Of a DNA stretch of 64,000 nt, positions 21,210 through 32,890 are shown one piece after another. Source of the stretch: Patella vulgata (taxonomy: Eukaryota > Mollusca > Gastropoda > Patellidae); assembly GCF_932274485.2 (NCBI RefSeq), contig NC_065881.2:12372613-12436612 (forward strand), given 5' to 3'. The stretch's first letter is position 1; each line of letters opens with the position of its first letter. The notes beneath the pieces are model-generated. The model did not search any database and had not been told where the DNA came from. It worked only from the letters and a program-made list of their open reading frames with translations. A program made the translations under genes and the position numbers.

Positions 21210-21585
21210 TGGAGGACCAGGACACACCTGTAGTTTTCACTGCAAGCCCCCCCCCCCCCCTGCCACTACGCAGGAAATTGCACCCGAACATCGCCTTTCT
21301 CTCTGGAAGGAAAACCAGAAACTCGGGATTTATGTACAGACCCAATAAACTGCAGGATAACATGTGGGAATTTGATACTCTAAGTTCAAACTCATGTTTT
21401 ATTTTAATTCAACTCACAGAATCGATTTTCACTTGAAGCTTGACGGAATAAAAATCATTGGTTATTTAATTGTAGTCGCTCCTTAGCTGGGAATACAATT
21501 TCTCTCAACTAAATTCAGAGAAACATTTGCGATTTCTATAGTAAAAAAAAAATTAAATGTGGTTGAACGTCCTACTGTTTATCTC
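21210..21585. other. No gene recognised
   Basis: Contains a C run near 21,247. Open frames have no domain content. Confidence 0.35.
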
Positions 21586-21875
21586 AAGGAGAGAGAGAGA
21601 GAGGGAGAGAGAGATGGGTTTAACGTCCACTCGACACAAACTAGGTCATTTCGGGGCTAACATATGGTTCAATTTTATTTCCATAATTCGCTTTCGCGTA
21701 GGGGTCTTAAGCAGTGGGAGGAAACCGGAGGACCCGGAGAAAACCCACGAAGTTGGACAGACGACCCTACTCCTTGTCACGTACAATCGGGATTCGAAAC
21801 CACACCAGTTGACTCAATGGCAGACTTTATGATACAGCACGCACGTGCTAACCATTCAGCCATCCAACCCCCCAA
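21586..21875 (-). mobile_element. SINE B, reverse, near full length
   Basis: GA tail, GATGGGTTTAACGTCCACTCGAC, TTCGCTTTCGCGTAGGGGTCTT, CCACGAAGTTGGACAGACGACC, head complement (CGGGATTCGAAACCAC; TAACCATTCAGCCATCC). A second GA run follows at 21,886-21,915. Confidence 0.92.
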
Positions 21876-21881
21876 AGGAAG

Positions 21882-21918
<37 letters not shown>

Positions 21919-21965
21919 TTCAACATTTGCATTTCCTATAGAGATTCTGTCTTAATGAGCGTTAA

Positions 21966-22280
21966 GAAATGAAATGTGGTTTAACGTCCTACTTTTCCGC
22001 ACCAACCTAGATACTGAAGACGGACAGACGCCATGCCAATTTCTTTTATTTTCATCATTCCACCCGAACGAGGGGGTTGGATGGCCGAATGGTTAGCGTG
22101 TCTAGGCGTTCGAATGTTACGAAAAATCGAGGTCCCGTGAACACGGCGTGCACGTAAAAGAACCTTTGACAGCTGGAATTCGAAATAAGAGTAGGCCGTA
22201 ATATCGCTGTCCTGGAAAAATTCCCCCATAGCACACTGTATGTCGTATGCCGGTCTTCGTTAGCCTAGTAGTCAGTGCAG
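21966..22280. mobile_element. SINE A inverted pair with SINE B head between
   Basis: A reverse SINE A 3' end (GAAATGTGGTTTAACGTCC, 21,968-22,040), a SINE B head (GGGGGTTGGATGGCCGAATGGTTAGCG, about 22,072-22,100), then a forward SINE A 3' half (CGTTCGAATGTTACGAAAAATCGAGG to TTCGTTAGCCTAGTAGTCAGTGCAG). Probably produced by nested insertion or local rearrangement. Confidence 0.7.
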
Positions 22281-22865
22281 ATTGAATATTTGTAGATTAA
22301 GCTGACCCTGGTTGATAGGGAGACAGAATCTAACAGACCAGACGTGGTTATTCCAGTGCTTGTTCAGCAATAGATTAATCAATACTGGTAACCATTGAGG
22401 CTGTTTTAAGCGATGTAGGGCAACGACCTGTAGAATATTGACAACTTTGCATAAAACAATCTGCTTATGTAATCAGATTGCATTTCATGATATTTAGCAA
22501 TGATAGGAATGGGGTTTAACGTCTCCTCAACAGTTTACTTAGGTCGTTTTGAGACTAACATACGTTTTCTTCAGTTTTAGGGAGAAGCATTTTGAGAGCT
22601 GCCTACGGTTATTTTGTTCTATGGGTATGTATGCAATGTTAGGGGCAGCGGCATTTCTTTTCCGCTCACTCCTGTATATATTATACACGAGTGAGTGACA
22701 AGACAACATTTTTGGACCAGGAACTGGTAGCTAACCGTTACTCATCCGTCAATTCGAGTCCGATGGACCGATTTGGTGAATTAGATTTTTGAATTTCATC
22801 CAACAATATGATCAGGACCTGGTCCATATTACGATCGTACTTGTTCTCTCCGGCCCCTATAGAGC
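22281..22865. other. Mostly unrecognised; one SINE B scrap
   Basis: A reverse SINE B end (GGAATGGGGTTTAACGTC, GACTAACATACG) lies at 22,508-22,565. The rest has no supported feature. Confidence 0.5.
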
Positions 22866-23040
22866 ACCTCCCGCACAACAGTACTGTAGACTACTCTTAT
22901 TTCGATTTGCAACTATCAAGGTGTTTTTTTTACATGCACGCCAATGTGTTCATGGGATCTCGGTTTTCGTACCACCCGAACAACTATACGTTGTCCCTTG
23001 CCTAGTCCCTCCATCCTGCACCACTGGCAAGGAGAGAGGC
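22866..23040 (-). mobile_element. SINE A middle fragment
   Basis: ACTACTCTTATTTCGATTTGCAACTATCAAGG, ATGCACGCCAATGTGTTCATGGGATCTCGG, CACCCGAACAACTA, CCATCCTGCACCACTGGCAAGG. Both ends are lost. Confidence 0.75.
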
Positions 23041-23920
23041 TGAATAAGAACGGGCGTACTATGGACAATGAAGCGAGCATAACGTCATCGCATCCATTGT
23101 GACGTCATATCAATCGATGCGCAATTAATTGTCCTTGGAATAAGCATGCCAAGTTTCATGCCGGGTGTATTGAATTGACGGAGCCTCAGGCCTTTCTTAA
23201 AATCCCACGCCGTATTTTATATTATAAATAAAGATTTTATCAGCAGGAGAATGGCGTGCAGAATTTCGGTTGTGAGTAGGTTTTGGTTTGGAGTGGGGTT
23301 GGTCCAATCGCTGCAGAAATCATGAGTATTTGTCCCCCAATCCCCCGTTCCCAAATCAACAGGTCGTAGAACATACTAAACTTAGGCTGCCTGTCTACAA
23401 TTAGCCTCGCTTGAGAACAGACACTAAGCTAGTTGACCGACATTAAAATTTTGAGTCCTAAATCGACGATTTTACAAAAACATCAAGTATATCTCAAAAA
23501 TTCTTAGAAATATTTATTCCACATGGATTTAGTAAAACTGAAAACGTTAATTTAGTCGTATATGTATATATGAAAGATGTGAAACGGAGAAAAACATCAT
23601 TACAAAACAGTACATTAATTTTTGGATATGTCGGTCGTTCAGGGCAGAGATCTATGAAGTAGATGGATCTCCGTGTGCAGAATGGTCCTCAGAGTATGGA
23701 TACGAAGGGGTGTGGTCACACGAAGCAGTTAACGACAGACAAGCCTATTAGGCTTACTTGAGTCATTGATTGAGTGTTCCGTGGTATGGTATCGAATCTC
23801 TTGTCAGACAATGGCAGTTTTCGGACTGATATAGGGTAATTAATTAATTATTGAGGGGTAATTAATTCCTTCATTCACCAGGAGTGGTTTATTTAACCGA
23901 TTTAAAGATATTACAAGATG
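23041..23920. other. No gene recognised
   Basis: Repeat-poor, non-coding by eye. Contains AACGTCATCGCATCCATTGTGACGTCATATCAATCGATGCGC near 23,080-23,120, with a TGACGTCA (CRE-type) site. Nothing else is supported. Confidence 0.35.
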
Positions 23921-24478
23921 AAATTAAATGGAGTTTAACGTCACTACTGTTCTGTATCGGGTGGTTGGATTGCCAGATGGTTAGCACGTGCGCTGTACGT
24001 GACAAGGAGTAAGGTCGCCTGTCCCCAGGTTTCCTCCCACTGATAAAGACCCCTACGCGCAAGCGAATTATGGAAATAAAATTTAAACCATATCTTAGTC
24101 CCGAAATGACCTAGTTTGTGTCGAGTGGACGTTACCCCCCCCCCCCCTCTGCCTCTCTCTCTCTCTCTCTCTGTGCATCGACTAGGGTAATGAGGAAAGA
24201 CATATGCCGTGCAGTGTGTGTAGGTAAATTTTGCCCAGAGAGTGATGCTGTGGCCTACTCTTATATCAATTTTCAGCTGTCAAGGGTTATTTTTTACCTG
24301 CACGCCAACGTGTACACGAGGCCTTGTTTTCCGTTACACCAGAGCGGCTAGACGTTGCACCACTGACAATGTGAAACCACGCCGGAATATTCCGGAAAAC
24401 GTTCCCGGCCAACACTTGAGTCCGGACCCCCTGGATAGCGAGTCAGCATCTGAATAGCTGAGCCATCGTCACAAAGTT
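23921..24478 (-). mobile_element. SINE A split by a forward SINE B
   Basis: Reverse SINE A starts AAATTAAATGGAGTTTAACGTC...CTGTTCTG (23,921-23,955) and resumes ACTAGGGTAATGAGGAAAGACATATGCC...GTACACGAGGCC...GAGTCAGCATCTGAATAGCTGAGCC (24,180-24,475). The SINE B at 23,957-24,170 lies between. Confidence 0.8.
23957..24170 (+). mobile_element. SINE B nested in SINE A
   Basis: Head GGTTGGATTGCCAGATGGTTAGCACG, then the body from GTACGTGACAAGGAGTAAGGTCGCC to GTGTCGAGTGGACGTTA, C run and (CT)n tail. The stretch with the B box is absent, so this copy is internally shortened. Confidence 0.8.
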
Positions 24479-25065
24479 TGTACGCGGAAAGGTACCTTTA
24501 AATTCTTGTAATTTATATTGACGACATTATCTGTATCTGGTCAGAATATTAAATTCTATCACTCCAGATCTGTTCATTCCGTAGGATAAAGTCCGCTTTT
24601 AAAGAATTAATATTGATCGAGTCTATTGATAAAGTTCCCCAGACGTGATACTTGAAAGAGGTTTTTATTACAGATTCGATAATCAGTTTACGAGCAGGTT
24701 CTTTATTTAAAGATGGTGTAATACGTATCATCAGGCGGGCGGGCACTCGAGAGGGAGAGAGAGAGAGAGAGGGGGGGGGGGTAACGTCCACTAGACACTA
24801 ATCAGGCCATTTCGTGCGTAACATATATATATATGTGATTTCGGGCACTTTATTTTGATATTTTCACATTATCGTCTGCCCGAATTTCGAGACAAAATTT
24901 TAACGATAGCACCTGCACGGCGGAAGATGTTAAACGCTTATCTACGATGAGCTGTGGTCTCGGATTCAAAAACACCACGGACTTCAATAAATCGGCAGAT
25001 TTCGGTAACGAAGCAGTGGCGTACAGAGGTTTGGTGATGCCCGGTCCCGGTGTAATCTCGACCAG
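24479..25065. other. Mostly unrecognised; SINE B scrap with GA/G run
   Basis: At 24,748-24,830 a GA run and G run lead into GTAACGTCCACTAGACAC...GGCCATTTCG, the 3' end of a reverse SINE B. Elsewhere no gene or family is recognised. Confidence 0.45.
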
Positions 25066-25216
25066 GTCTAAATATTAAGGTCGCGAGATGTAAATAAGGT
25101 TATGACACGTTATTTTTGACGAGATTGTGGGTTAGTGTTAGTGTTAGGGTTGGGGTTAGCGATAGCCCTGTTTACATCTCGTGACCTTGACGAAATCTGC
25201 ATGTGGCCTTAATATT
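25066..25216. mobile_element. MITE with telomere-like centre
   Basis: Arms TAAATATTAAGGTCGCGAGATGTAAATA and the complement of TGTTTACATCTCGTGACCTTGACGAAATCTGCATGTGGCCTTAATATTTA face each other. The centre reads GTTAGTGTTAGTGTTAGGGTTGGGGTTAGCG. A piece of the right arm recurs at 7369-7402, showing it is dispersed. The (GTTAG)n-like centre is probably chance sequence or seed, not a telomere. Confidence 0.7.
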
Positions 25217-25332
25217 TACACATGGTTCAATTTTATTTCAATAATTCGCTTCAACATAGGGGTCTTTAGCAGTTGGAGGAAACCGGAGGATCTGCAGAAA
25301 ACCCACGAGGTTGGACAGGCAACCCTAGTGAG
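25217..25332 (-). mobile_element. SINE B middle fragment
   Basis: ATGGTTCAATTTTATTTCAATAATTCGC, GGGGTCTTTAGCAGTTGGAGG, CCACGAGGTTGGACAGGC. It abuts the MITE on its left and has neither tail nor head. Confidence 0.8.
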
Positions 25333-25448
25333 TAAGGAAGACATCTTGAATATGTTAAAAAAAACTTTTATTCAAAAATAGTAATTTAATCATTTAATCG
25401 AAATTTTATATTATCTTCATCCGTATTACACACATTATTTTTAACAGG

Positions 25449-25702
25449 GGTGGGTTGGATGGCCGAATGGTTAGCACGCGCGCGCTGTATCTTAAGGTCT
25501 GTCATTGAGTCAACTGGGGTGGTTTTGTTTTCCCGGTTGTACGTGACAAGGAGTAGGGTCGCCTGTCCAACATCGTGTGTTTTCTCCGGGTCCTCTGGTT
25601 TCGTCCCACTGACAAAAACCCCTACGATTTATTGAAATAAAGTTGAACCATTATATGTTAGTCCCGTTTGTGTCGAGTGGACGTTAAACCCCATTTCTAT
25701 CT
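25449..25702 (+). mobile_element. SINE B, plus strand
   Basis: GGTTGGATGGCCGAATGGTTAGCACG head, altered B box (GGTTTTGTTTTCCCGG), body, GTGTCGAGTGGACGTTAAACCCC end and a short TCTATC tail. Lies 18 bp before the target duplication of the next SINE A. Confidence 0.9.
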
Positions 25703-25733
25703 ATATATGTAACAGGTTCTCTACGTTGGTCTC

Positions 25734-26083
25734 TCGGGGTAAGACGCTGGCTCGCTAGTCTGAAGATCGGGTGTTCGATCCCTGCACTGGCTTAGAAAGT
25801 TCATCCAGAATTTCCGGCGTAGTTCCCCCTTGTCAACGATGCAGGGCGGATGACCTGACAAGGACAGCTGTCTAGTCGTTCGGATGATATACGAAAAACC
25901 GAGGTCCCGTGTACACATTGACGTGCACGTAAAAGATCCCTTGCCAGTTAGAATTCGATAAAAGAGTAGGCCGTAGTGCCGCTGTCCGGGCAAAATTTCC
26001 CTCATAGCAGAATGTATGGTGTATGCCCGTCTTCATTAGCCCAGTTTGGAGCAAAACAGTAGGACGTTAAACCCCGTTTCATT
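25734..26083 (+). mobile_element. SINE A with 14-bp target duplication
   Basis: Slightly 5'-shortened head (GGGGTAAGACGCTGGCTCGC, B box GTGTTCGATCCC), full body and 3' end. Flanked by tctacgttggtctc at 25,720-25,733 and 26,084-26,097. Confidence 0.94.
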
Positions 26084-26097
26084 TCTACGTTGGTCTC

Positions 26098-26644
26098 GGT
26101 TATTTAATCAAGGGCCCACGTGCACGGATTGTGGGACTGTACAATCATAGGACAACATACGTGTAGACTACAACAAAGATAATTTGAAATGTTAAAAACA
26201 ATTTATTCCTGATTACACTCTGATTAGATTTTCCCCCTCCTTTTCTGTACGACACTGTAACGACACTGTCCATTCTAGTCATCAGAAATTAACGATCAAT
26301 CCGCCGTTAGTAGTAATAACGTAAACTATTAACAATAATTAATGGCAGGTTATAAAAGGAGAAAAACATCGTTAAAGGGAGATAACTGTAGGTTTGTGTC
26401 TTGGATGCAGACCACAATTAATTTCCCCATTGACTGGTCTCTTTGCCCGGCTTCGACTATTTCCCAAATTTTCGTTGGATTGAATGCTTTTTACTACATA
26501 CAGAGCAAAAGATGTCTTTGCCCTATAAACTTGAAGTAGACATAAAACACGCAATAAACCCACGTATATACCACCGTAACCAATATCTTAACCCCGTTAG
26601 CCCTCCGCCTGGCAGACAATTTTAATTCAAGAAAAATGACCATT

Positions 26645-26683
<39 letters not shown>

Positions 26684-26825
26684 ATGAACAAATGGTGAGA
26701 TTTAATGGGGGTCTGCTCCATTAATTCTAATTACAAGATTGGGTAATACGATGGTTTCTCCTGTAATAACATCTTTTATTGGCGATTTGTTTCCAGCATG
26801 ATTTATGGACTGCTGGCCTGATTCA
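26098..26825. other. No gene recognised; GA tract
   Basis: Non-coding by eye. AAAGGGAGATAACT at about 26,374 is a word seen elsewhere in the window (27,980; 42,870; 56,745). A (GA)n tract lies at 26,645-26,680. Confidence 0.4.
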
Positions 26826-27955
26826 ACAAAATCGGATAAAAATTGTGACCTCTATAGGGTCCACAAGCTTGATATACCATATTTTTACGCTATTTGAGAA
26901 CAAACGGCGGCCATTTTGTCTGTCAATTTTGGGGCGGTTTTCACAAAATTCAAACTCAACTGTCCTTAGGGTGGAACGGTAATATAATAATACGTTTTTT
27001 TTAAATCGGATAAAAAATTATGACCTCTATAGGGTCCACAACCTTGATATACCATATTTTTACGCTATTTGAGAATGAACGGCGGCCATTTTGTTTGTCA
27101 ATTTTGGGCCGATTTTCATGAAATTCAAACTCAGTCGTCCTTAGGGTGTAACGGTGATATAATAATACGTTTTTTTTTAAATCGGATAAAAATTATGACC
27201 TCTATAGGGTCCACAAGCTAAAAACGCGATTTTTCGTACAATCAGGGGCCATAATTCAGGAAATTACGGTCCGATATGCGCGAATATCGAAAGGAACCGA
27301 GATCTTTGGGTTATAGACTTACATTTCAAGTTTCAACAAAATCGGATAAAAATTGTGACCTCTATAGGGTCCACAACCTTGATATACCATTTTCTTACGC
27401 TATTTGAGAACGAACGGCGTCCATTTTGTCTGTCAATTTTGGCCCGATTTTCACGAAATTCGAATTCAGTCGTCCCTAGGGAGTAACGGTGATATAATAA
27501 TACGTTTTTTTAAATCGGGTAAAAATTATGACTTCTATAGGGTCCACAAGCTAAAAACGTGATATTTCGTACAATCAGGGGTCATAATTCAGGAAGTTAC
27601 TGTCCGATATGCGCAAATATCGAAAAGAACTGAGATCTTTGGGTTATAAACTTACATTTCAAGTTTCAACAAAATCGGATAAAAATTGTGACCTCAATAG
27701 GGTCCACAAGCTAAAAACGTGATTTTTCGTACAAACAGGGGCCATAATGCATGAAGTTTCGATCCGATACATGCCAATATCGAAAGCAGCCGAGATCTTT
27801 TGGGGATAAACCTATATTTCAAGTTTCGTCGAAATCGGATAAGAATTGTGACCTGTAGAGAGTCCACAAACAATTGTGGACGGACGGACGGACGGACAGA
27901 CGGACAGGGGCGACGGCATAATACGTCCACATGAAAATGTGGGCGTATAAAAATG
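26826..27955. repeat. Modular tandem element T, copy 1
   Basis: Built from two unit types that both start near AAATCGGATAAAAATTGTGACC. T1 (about 170 bp) runs through GGTCCACAACCTTGATATACC, GGCGGCCATTTTGTCTGTC and GGTGATATAATAATACG. T2 (about 155 bp) runs through AAGCTAAAAACGCGATTTTTCG, AGGGGCCATAATTCAGGAA and GAGATCTTTGGG. The order is roughly T1 T1 T2 T1 T2 T2. The right end is a GGACGGACGGAC tract and a stem-loop (TCCACATGAAAATGTGG, about 27,927-27,945) followed by GCGTATAA. Non-coding; class unknown. Confidence 0.75.
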
Positions 27956-28216
27956 GTGGAGAAGGACAAGATACGATTTAAGGGAGACAACTCCTGTTAA
28001 CGGATCGCTTACATCACTACAAACATACAGTATACTAACTGGCGTAACTTTTTTTTTTTTCTTTTTTTTTGGAAAGGAAATAACATGGAAATACAAAGAT
28101 TAAGTCTAAACTGAATGTCCTATAAAATTGAGATTAAGTTGTAGTTTTAATATGATCCGGTGAACACAATGTGACGACTGAGAATTTTACGTCACAGAGT
28201 CATGTAAATATGTGGG

Positions 28217-28528
28217 TTACTTGTGTACACGTGTAGGTCGGGTGTCTGTGGGCGTATTGACTGTCGGCTGGGCAGATGATGATGATGACACTAATGTGGA
28301 TAAGGTCGAATCAGACTTCAATGGGGAAGCCGGGGTGATTAACACAGCTGGTATCAATGGTAGAGCAGGTGGTTCCTCGGGCTCTGTGAGCATATTCGTA
28401 TCGCATTCTATCTGAGTAGGAACTTTATCCAATTCATCAAAGTCATTTCTGTTTCCATTGTGACGTAAGGGAAAACAGTTGTTTTCAACAAAGTATTTGG
28501 GTACGATATAACATTCTGATGTCTTCAC
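28217..28528 (-). pseudogene. 3' coding tail of the same LTR element
   Basis: A further minus-strand open stretch (SECYIVPKYFVE; then Pro/Ser-rich) directly beyond the main frame, reading like the end of a Pol polyprotein. An A-rich run (minus strand) follows at about 28,050-28,070. Part of the fossil. Confidence 0.5.
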
Positions 28529-28537
28529 CTTGGAAGT

Positions 28538-31327
28538 TTAGGAATGTAACTGGGATCCTGAGAATTTCCTGACGAAGCACCAATTACCATCAAGGCTAGT
28601 TACAAGATATCGATCAGGAGCCTTGTTTTTATTACCATCTGAGCGCAGGTAAACCAAATCTCCAACTGCGACATGATTACTTGGAGGTATGTTTCCAAGA
28701 CGGTTCTTTGAAGTCTCATTATATCCATGATTACGTAATCGCCGTGCATGTTGTTCGGCTATAAGTTCACGATCTGAGACAGGAAGCTGTGTGTGTGTAA
28801 ACTGGCACCTTTGTGTAAAGATTTCACGAGCAGATAAACCTCTACTTCTAATCCTAGAATTAGTCATAAGATCCTCTGGTGAATTACCTCCAATGTACAG
28901 ATCATCAGCAAGCTTAGCAACTGTGCCAGCCTGTAGTTGGTCACCCAAAACACGGCACATCAGTTCTTCAAGGGCTGTTACCAAACCGGGCATACCCATA
29001 GCAGAGTGTGTGTAAACACGTACCCCGCGAAAGGGCGTTGCTACACCCCAATATTTTATGGAATCTCTGGACAAAGGAATCGGGTAGAAGGCACTTGTCA
29101 GATCCGAAACAATAATGTACTGCCAACAAGCAATGGTACGTGAGATGCAATCAACATCAGGCAAAAGTGAAGGCTGTGGTATACTATATCTTCCAACACC
29201 AGCGAAGGCAGTGACTAAGCGGAAACCTCCAGATGGCTTCTTAACGAGGAAGGAGGGATTAAGGTACTCAGCAGTGATGTTGATATCTTCTGGACGTTTA
29301 AATACGCCTGCTGTTTCTAAATCATCAAAACCTGTTTGAAGTTCAACAAGTTTGTCCCTTGAGTACTGGGGTACACGACCTTTGCGTTGGGGAGGCTGAA
29401 CTGGACACATGTTGACAGTGGCTTTAAAGGGACCAACTGCAGATATATCAGGATCAAATACAGTATCGTACTGACAGTGTAAGTTTTTGAAAGCTTCTCT
29501 AGTTGTTGACGATAATATAAGATCGGGATCGAGAGCTACTTTATCAGAATAAAATAAGCCTGGACCAAGCTTAGAGGGAACAGCACTTGGTGTTGGAGTA
29601 TCACAGTGATTAGCATTTGTTGGGAAATCAGTGACCAGTCGAACCTGACAGAAGTGTTCATTACGCTGGATGGTTCTGGGTTGATCTGTGGTATTAGGTA
29701 TTCTCACCTTACCAGCAAAACACTCTAAGATGGAGGGCTGTGGCCACATCTGGGAGAGTTTCAAACTATGTGAGCTTGGGCAATCGGAACGAGCTTCAAC
29801 AGCCAAGAGACAGTCGGGGTGATAGTCGGGTGGAGCAGAAACTTCCAGGTAATCACCAGGCCAAATAATTGTCGCTGAAGCTGGAAAGCGAATAACAGAA
29901 GCCTGTGTACGCCGGATGGAATGGTACTGAGATGGTGCCTTTGATGACCCATATACAATAGTATCTGAGTCTTTGATTGTAACCTGATGCTTGGCTGGGC
30001 GAACAAATACATCGTTTACAGTCATGAATGGTGTACCCGCTAAGATTTCAACGTCCAAGTCTTCCACAACAAGAGCATCTAGGGATAAGTCCACAGCATT
30101 CCTTGAAAGAGTGAGGTGTGTTTCCCCAATCACAGCTAACGGTGTGAAACCATCGGCCTGAAGAGCACGTTGAGAACTGGGCGATATAGTAGCGCCGATG
30201 TACTTTGCAACAGCGGCCTTGATCATATTAGTTTCGGCACCTGTATCTAAAGTAAGCTGCACAGGATGATGTTTATAAAACGCTTTAAAATGAGGGGACT
30301 GTTTGGTACTAACACGACAAGCGGAAACACGATGTGTAGGTAACCCATCGGTTAAGTCGAGATCACCATCATCCAGGCAAGTAGTTTGACGGGCACGATT
30401 GAGAAATTTTTTGTCATCTGCAGGTAAGAAAGGGCAGGTACTAAGGTAATGCTGGGTCTTTGTGCGGTTGGCCTGTGTGCAGAGAGGGCACGATCTAGGC
30501 TTAAATCTGTCACTCTTCGCAGGATCTGGGGTATAGCGCTGTCGAAGTAATTGGCTAGTAGCTGATCGTAGCACTTTAGCATCGACCGAGGCGTGTACTT
30601 CATCTAACAGCGAGTCAAGAGCTAGAGAGATCTCAGGTTTAAGAGATGCTAGTGTGCGAGAGCGCAATTCGGTACCATATCGTTGCTTCACCAACTGTGG
30701 TAAGTCTGGATGTATACATTGAAGCCAAGTTAGTACAACTATGTTCTCTAAAGATGGTGTTAATTCTTCGTCGACTGCGGGATCTTCACCATGGTGAGAA
30801 ATGTGGCCATTACGTGTAAGTAGATTGTCTTCAATAAAGGACATTAATCGTTGGAAAAGGTCCTCAGGTCGCTCATCTGGTTGGAGATGAATAAAGTTAA
30901 AGTCCAGGAAATGACTGCCTGTGGATTGGAAGCCATAATGTAGGCGAATAGCTTGCCAAATAGCTGATACGGAAGTTGAGTTTTTAACAATTGTATTACG
31001 GGAAATAATGGGACAAAAATTGGCTATTTGTCCGAGCATCAACTCGAGGTGGGTCACTTTCTGTTGTGCAGTACGTCGGTTATTCTCTGGAACATTACGG
31101 CCATCATCACGGAAGCCCCGCAAAGGAGTATTATTAGACGCCTTACCCCATGTGACACCATCGATGAGATATGCAGCAAAATTTGGATCTAGAGATAATG
31201 TGTACTGTAAGTTTTGTCGCCATGCTTCATATGACGTGATTGTTTCGTGTTTGGTTAGTGTCCACTGTTTCGGAGCACGACTATTAGCCATCTTGTTGTA
31301 TGATTGTGAAACGCTGGGTGTATTCAC
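28538..31327 (-). pseudogene. Gag-Pol remnant of the Ty3/Gypsy-like element
   Basis: A long frame of about 929 codons. The N-terminal 250 residues resemble retroelement gag (WRQNLQYTLSLDPNFAAYL; RPEDLFQRLMSFIEDNLL). A Cys/His motif (CPLCTQANRT...HYLSTC) lies near residue 285. An aspartic protease site (LTLDTGAETNMI) follows, then reverse transcriptase (FLVKKPSGGFRLVTAF; VSDLTSAFYPIPL; catalytic LADDLYIGG), and at the C end a stretch like an integrase tail (VAVGDLVYLRSDGNKNKAPDRYLV). Fossil of an LTR retroelement, not a host gene. Confidence 0.8.
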
Positions 31328-31494
31328 AGCTAGAGGAGAAACCGGGTCGCTTATGTCAAAAATGACGATGTGTAGGACTGTTCAGACTTGGATTGTTTTT
31401 GTTGTTTCATTAACAAAGAGAACTTCTGGGAGCTCGTAGGTACGGCAAAATCACTCCAGCCACAACTCCTGTTAACGGATCGCTTACATCACTA

Positions 31495-31975
31495 GTCAAT
31501 ATTACAATATTCAAGGTAATCGTAATCCATTCATACTTGACAGAGCGAGTAAGACGCTAGCCTCGTGAACAGCCTGTAACTGGATATGGGTTATCACAAA
31601 CAGAAATGAAATGAAATGAGGTTTAACGTGTGGTATTATCCTAAACAAATTCTACAAGGAAATAAAAACAGAAATCGAATCACAAAGGTAACCATAAACC
31701 TCTTTCAATGATATTTTTATAAAATGTATCAATATATTTCTTTTCGGAATACATACATACTTGCTATGTTGTGTGGAGTAAGAATATTTGCATATTCTAT
31801 TTTCCCTCTTTTTCGCCAATATCTTATTGTATCCTCAGTCTCATTGGAGAATCTATCAATTCCCCTCCATCTAAACCATGCCTACTTCAGTCCGCCAATC
31901 TGTTCAAATTACATGTATTTCATCACTGACATACATGGATTATTCTACGGAGTTCCTGAAAATCTATTTTAATTT
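31495..31975. other. No gene recognised; SINE A scrap
   Basis: About 31,603-31,630 carries ATGAAATGAGGTTTAACGTG, the 3' end of a reverse SINE A. A piece resembling a SINE A head (GAGTAAGACGCTAGCCTCG) lies near 31,547. Otherwise unrecognised. Confidence 0.45.
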
Positions 31976-32890
31976 CAAATCTCTCCAACTATAGATGTAT
32001 TTTTCAACAATAAATTATATAAATTAATCTACAGTATTTCCGTTAACCCAGGTTAAGTTTAAATCTCTCCAACTAGCTGTATTTCAACACTAAATGATAT
32101 GCATTATTCTATTTCCGAAAACCTGGTTTAAAGAGCTATATCGCTAATATTTGGGACCTAGAAATTGATCCTAATGGGTCGCGACGCATATAATAATGTA
32201 ATCTGATTGTATATAAATTGATTTACATTCAATTGTTTCCGTTTGGACTCAGTTATGTCCAGCGAAATACGGCATGCGTCTCAACTGAATAGCAATTTCT
32301 AGCGTCTGGTTATTCTAGTCTATTGCGCATGCTCTCCAGATAAGATGTGGTGTCATCGTTTGACATGAGTTGTGGAATATGTCTAGCCTCGTTCTTTCTG
32401 GTCACTTGTTACAAATGACGCTGAAACACACTATGATACACGATTCGTGTAACAATGGTACAATAGTTATTTTGTCTTAAATATTGGACATCAGAAGCCT
32501 ACTTTTTCCTGGTAAGATCACAACATCAATGTTGGTTCGAATTGACAAACAATTCGTATTTTCAACGTGAAAAACTTTGGATGATATTGAGACTTAGCTA
32601 CTTTAAGTTCAAATCTCTCCAACTAAATACATGTAATATGGATTGTTCTACAGTATTGTCGAGACCCAGGTTAAAGAGCGTATGGATTCATTGTTTGGAA
32701 CCTTGAAATAGACAAAAAACTAAAAGCATATAATAATGTAATATGAATGTATGTAAAGTGATTTATATTAAAGTTTTGAAAAAAAATGAAAAAAAAAAAA
32801 ATATTGTAATTTTTAATCAGTTATGTTTGGTGAAATATGTGAAAAGTTCAAATTGAAAAACAGTCGTTTACGCCTGCTTAGTGCATTCAA
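31976..32890. repeat. Local repeat cluster
   Basis: CAAATCTCTCCAACTA-(A)TGTATTT recurs at about 31,976, 32,060 and 32,608, each followed by a TCTAC/TATT-GTATT and ACCC-GGTTAA block. Then CATATAATAATGTAAT-TGA-TGTAT recurs at about 32,190 and 32,728. These are partial tandem copies about 0.5 kb apart. Non-coding. Confidence 0.55.
32390..32545. repeat. Dispersed repeat D, copy 2
   Basis: ACAAATGACGCTGAAACACA, TTGTCTTAAATATTGGACATCAGA, GGTAAGATCACAACATCAATGTTG: the same order as 13,190-13,330. It lies inside the local repeat cluster, so D may be part of that longer unit. Confidence 0.65.

Larger units (their letters stand above)
27988..31494 (-). mobile_element. Ty3/Gypsy-like LTR element, broken fossil
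   Basis: A minus-strand retroelement bounded by an exact 32-bp direct repeat at 27,988-28,019 and 31,463-31,494 (CAACTCCTGTTAACGGATCG... on the plus strand), either remains of LTR ends or a duplicated target. On the minus strand TGG follows the repeat at the 5' end, where a tRNA primer site would lie. Parts seen in order: gag-like region, one Cys/His motif, aspartic protease, reverse transcriptase and an integrase-tail-like segment. The set of parts is incomplete; it looks broken, with at least two breaks. Family placement is by residue pattern only. Confidence 0.75.

Noticed and set aside
25132-25165. Interstitial telomere repeat
   Set aside because: Only a few degenerate units, and they form the centre of a small inverted-repeat element.
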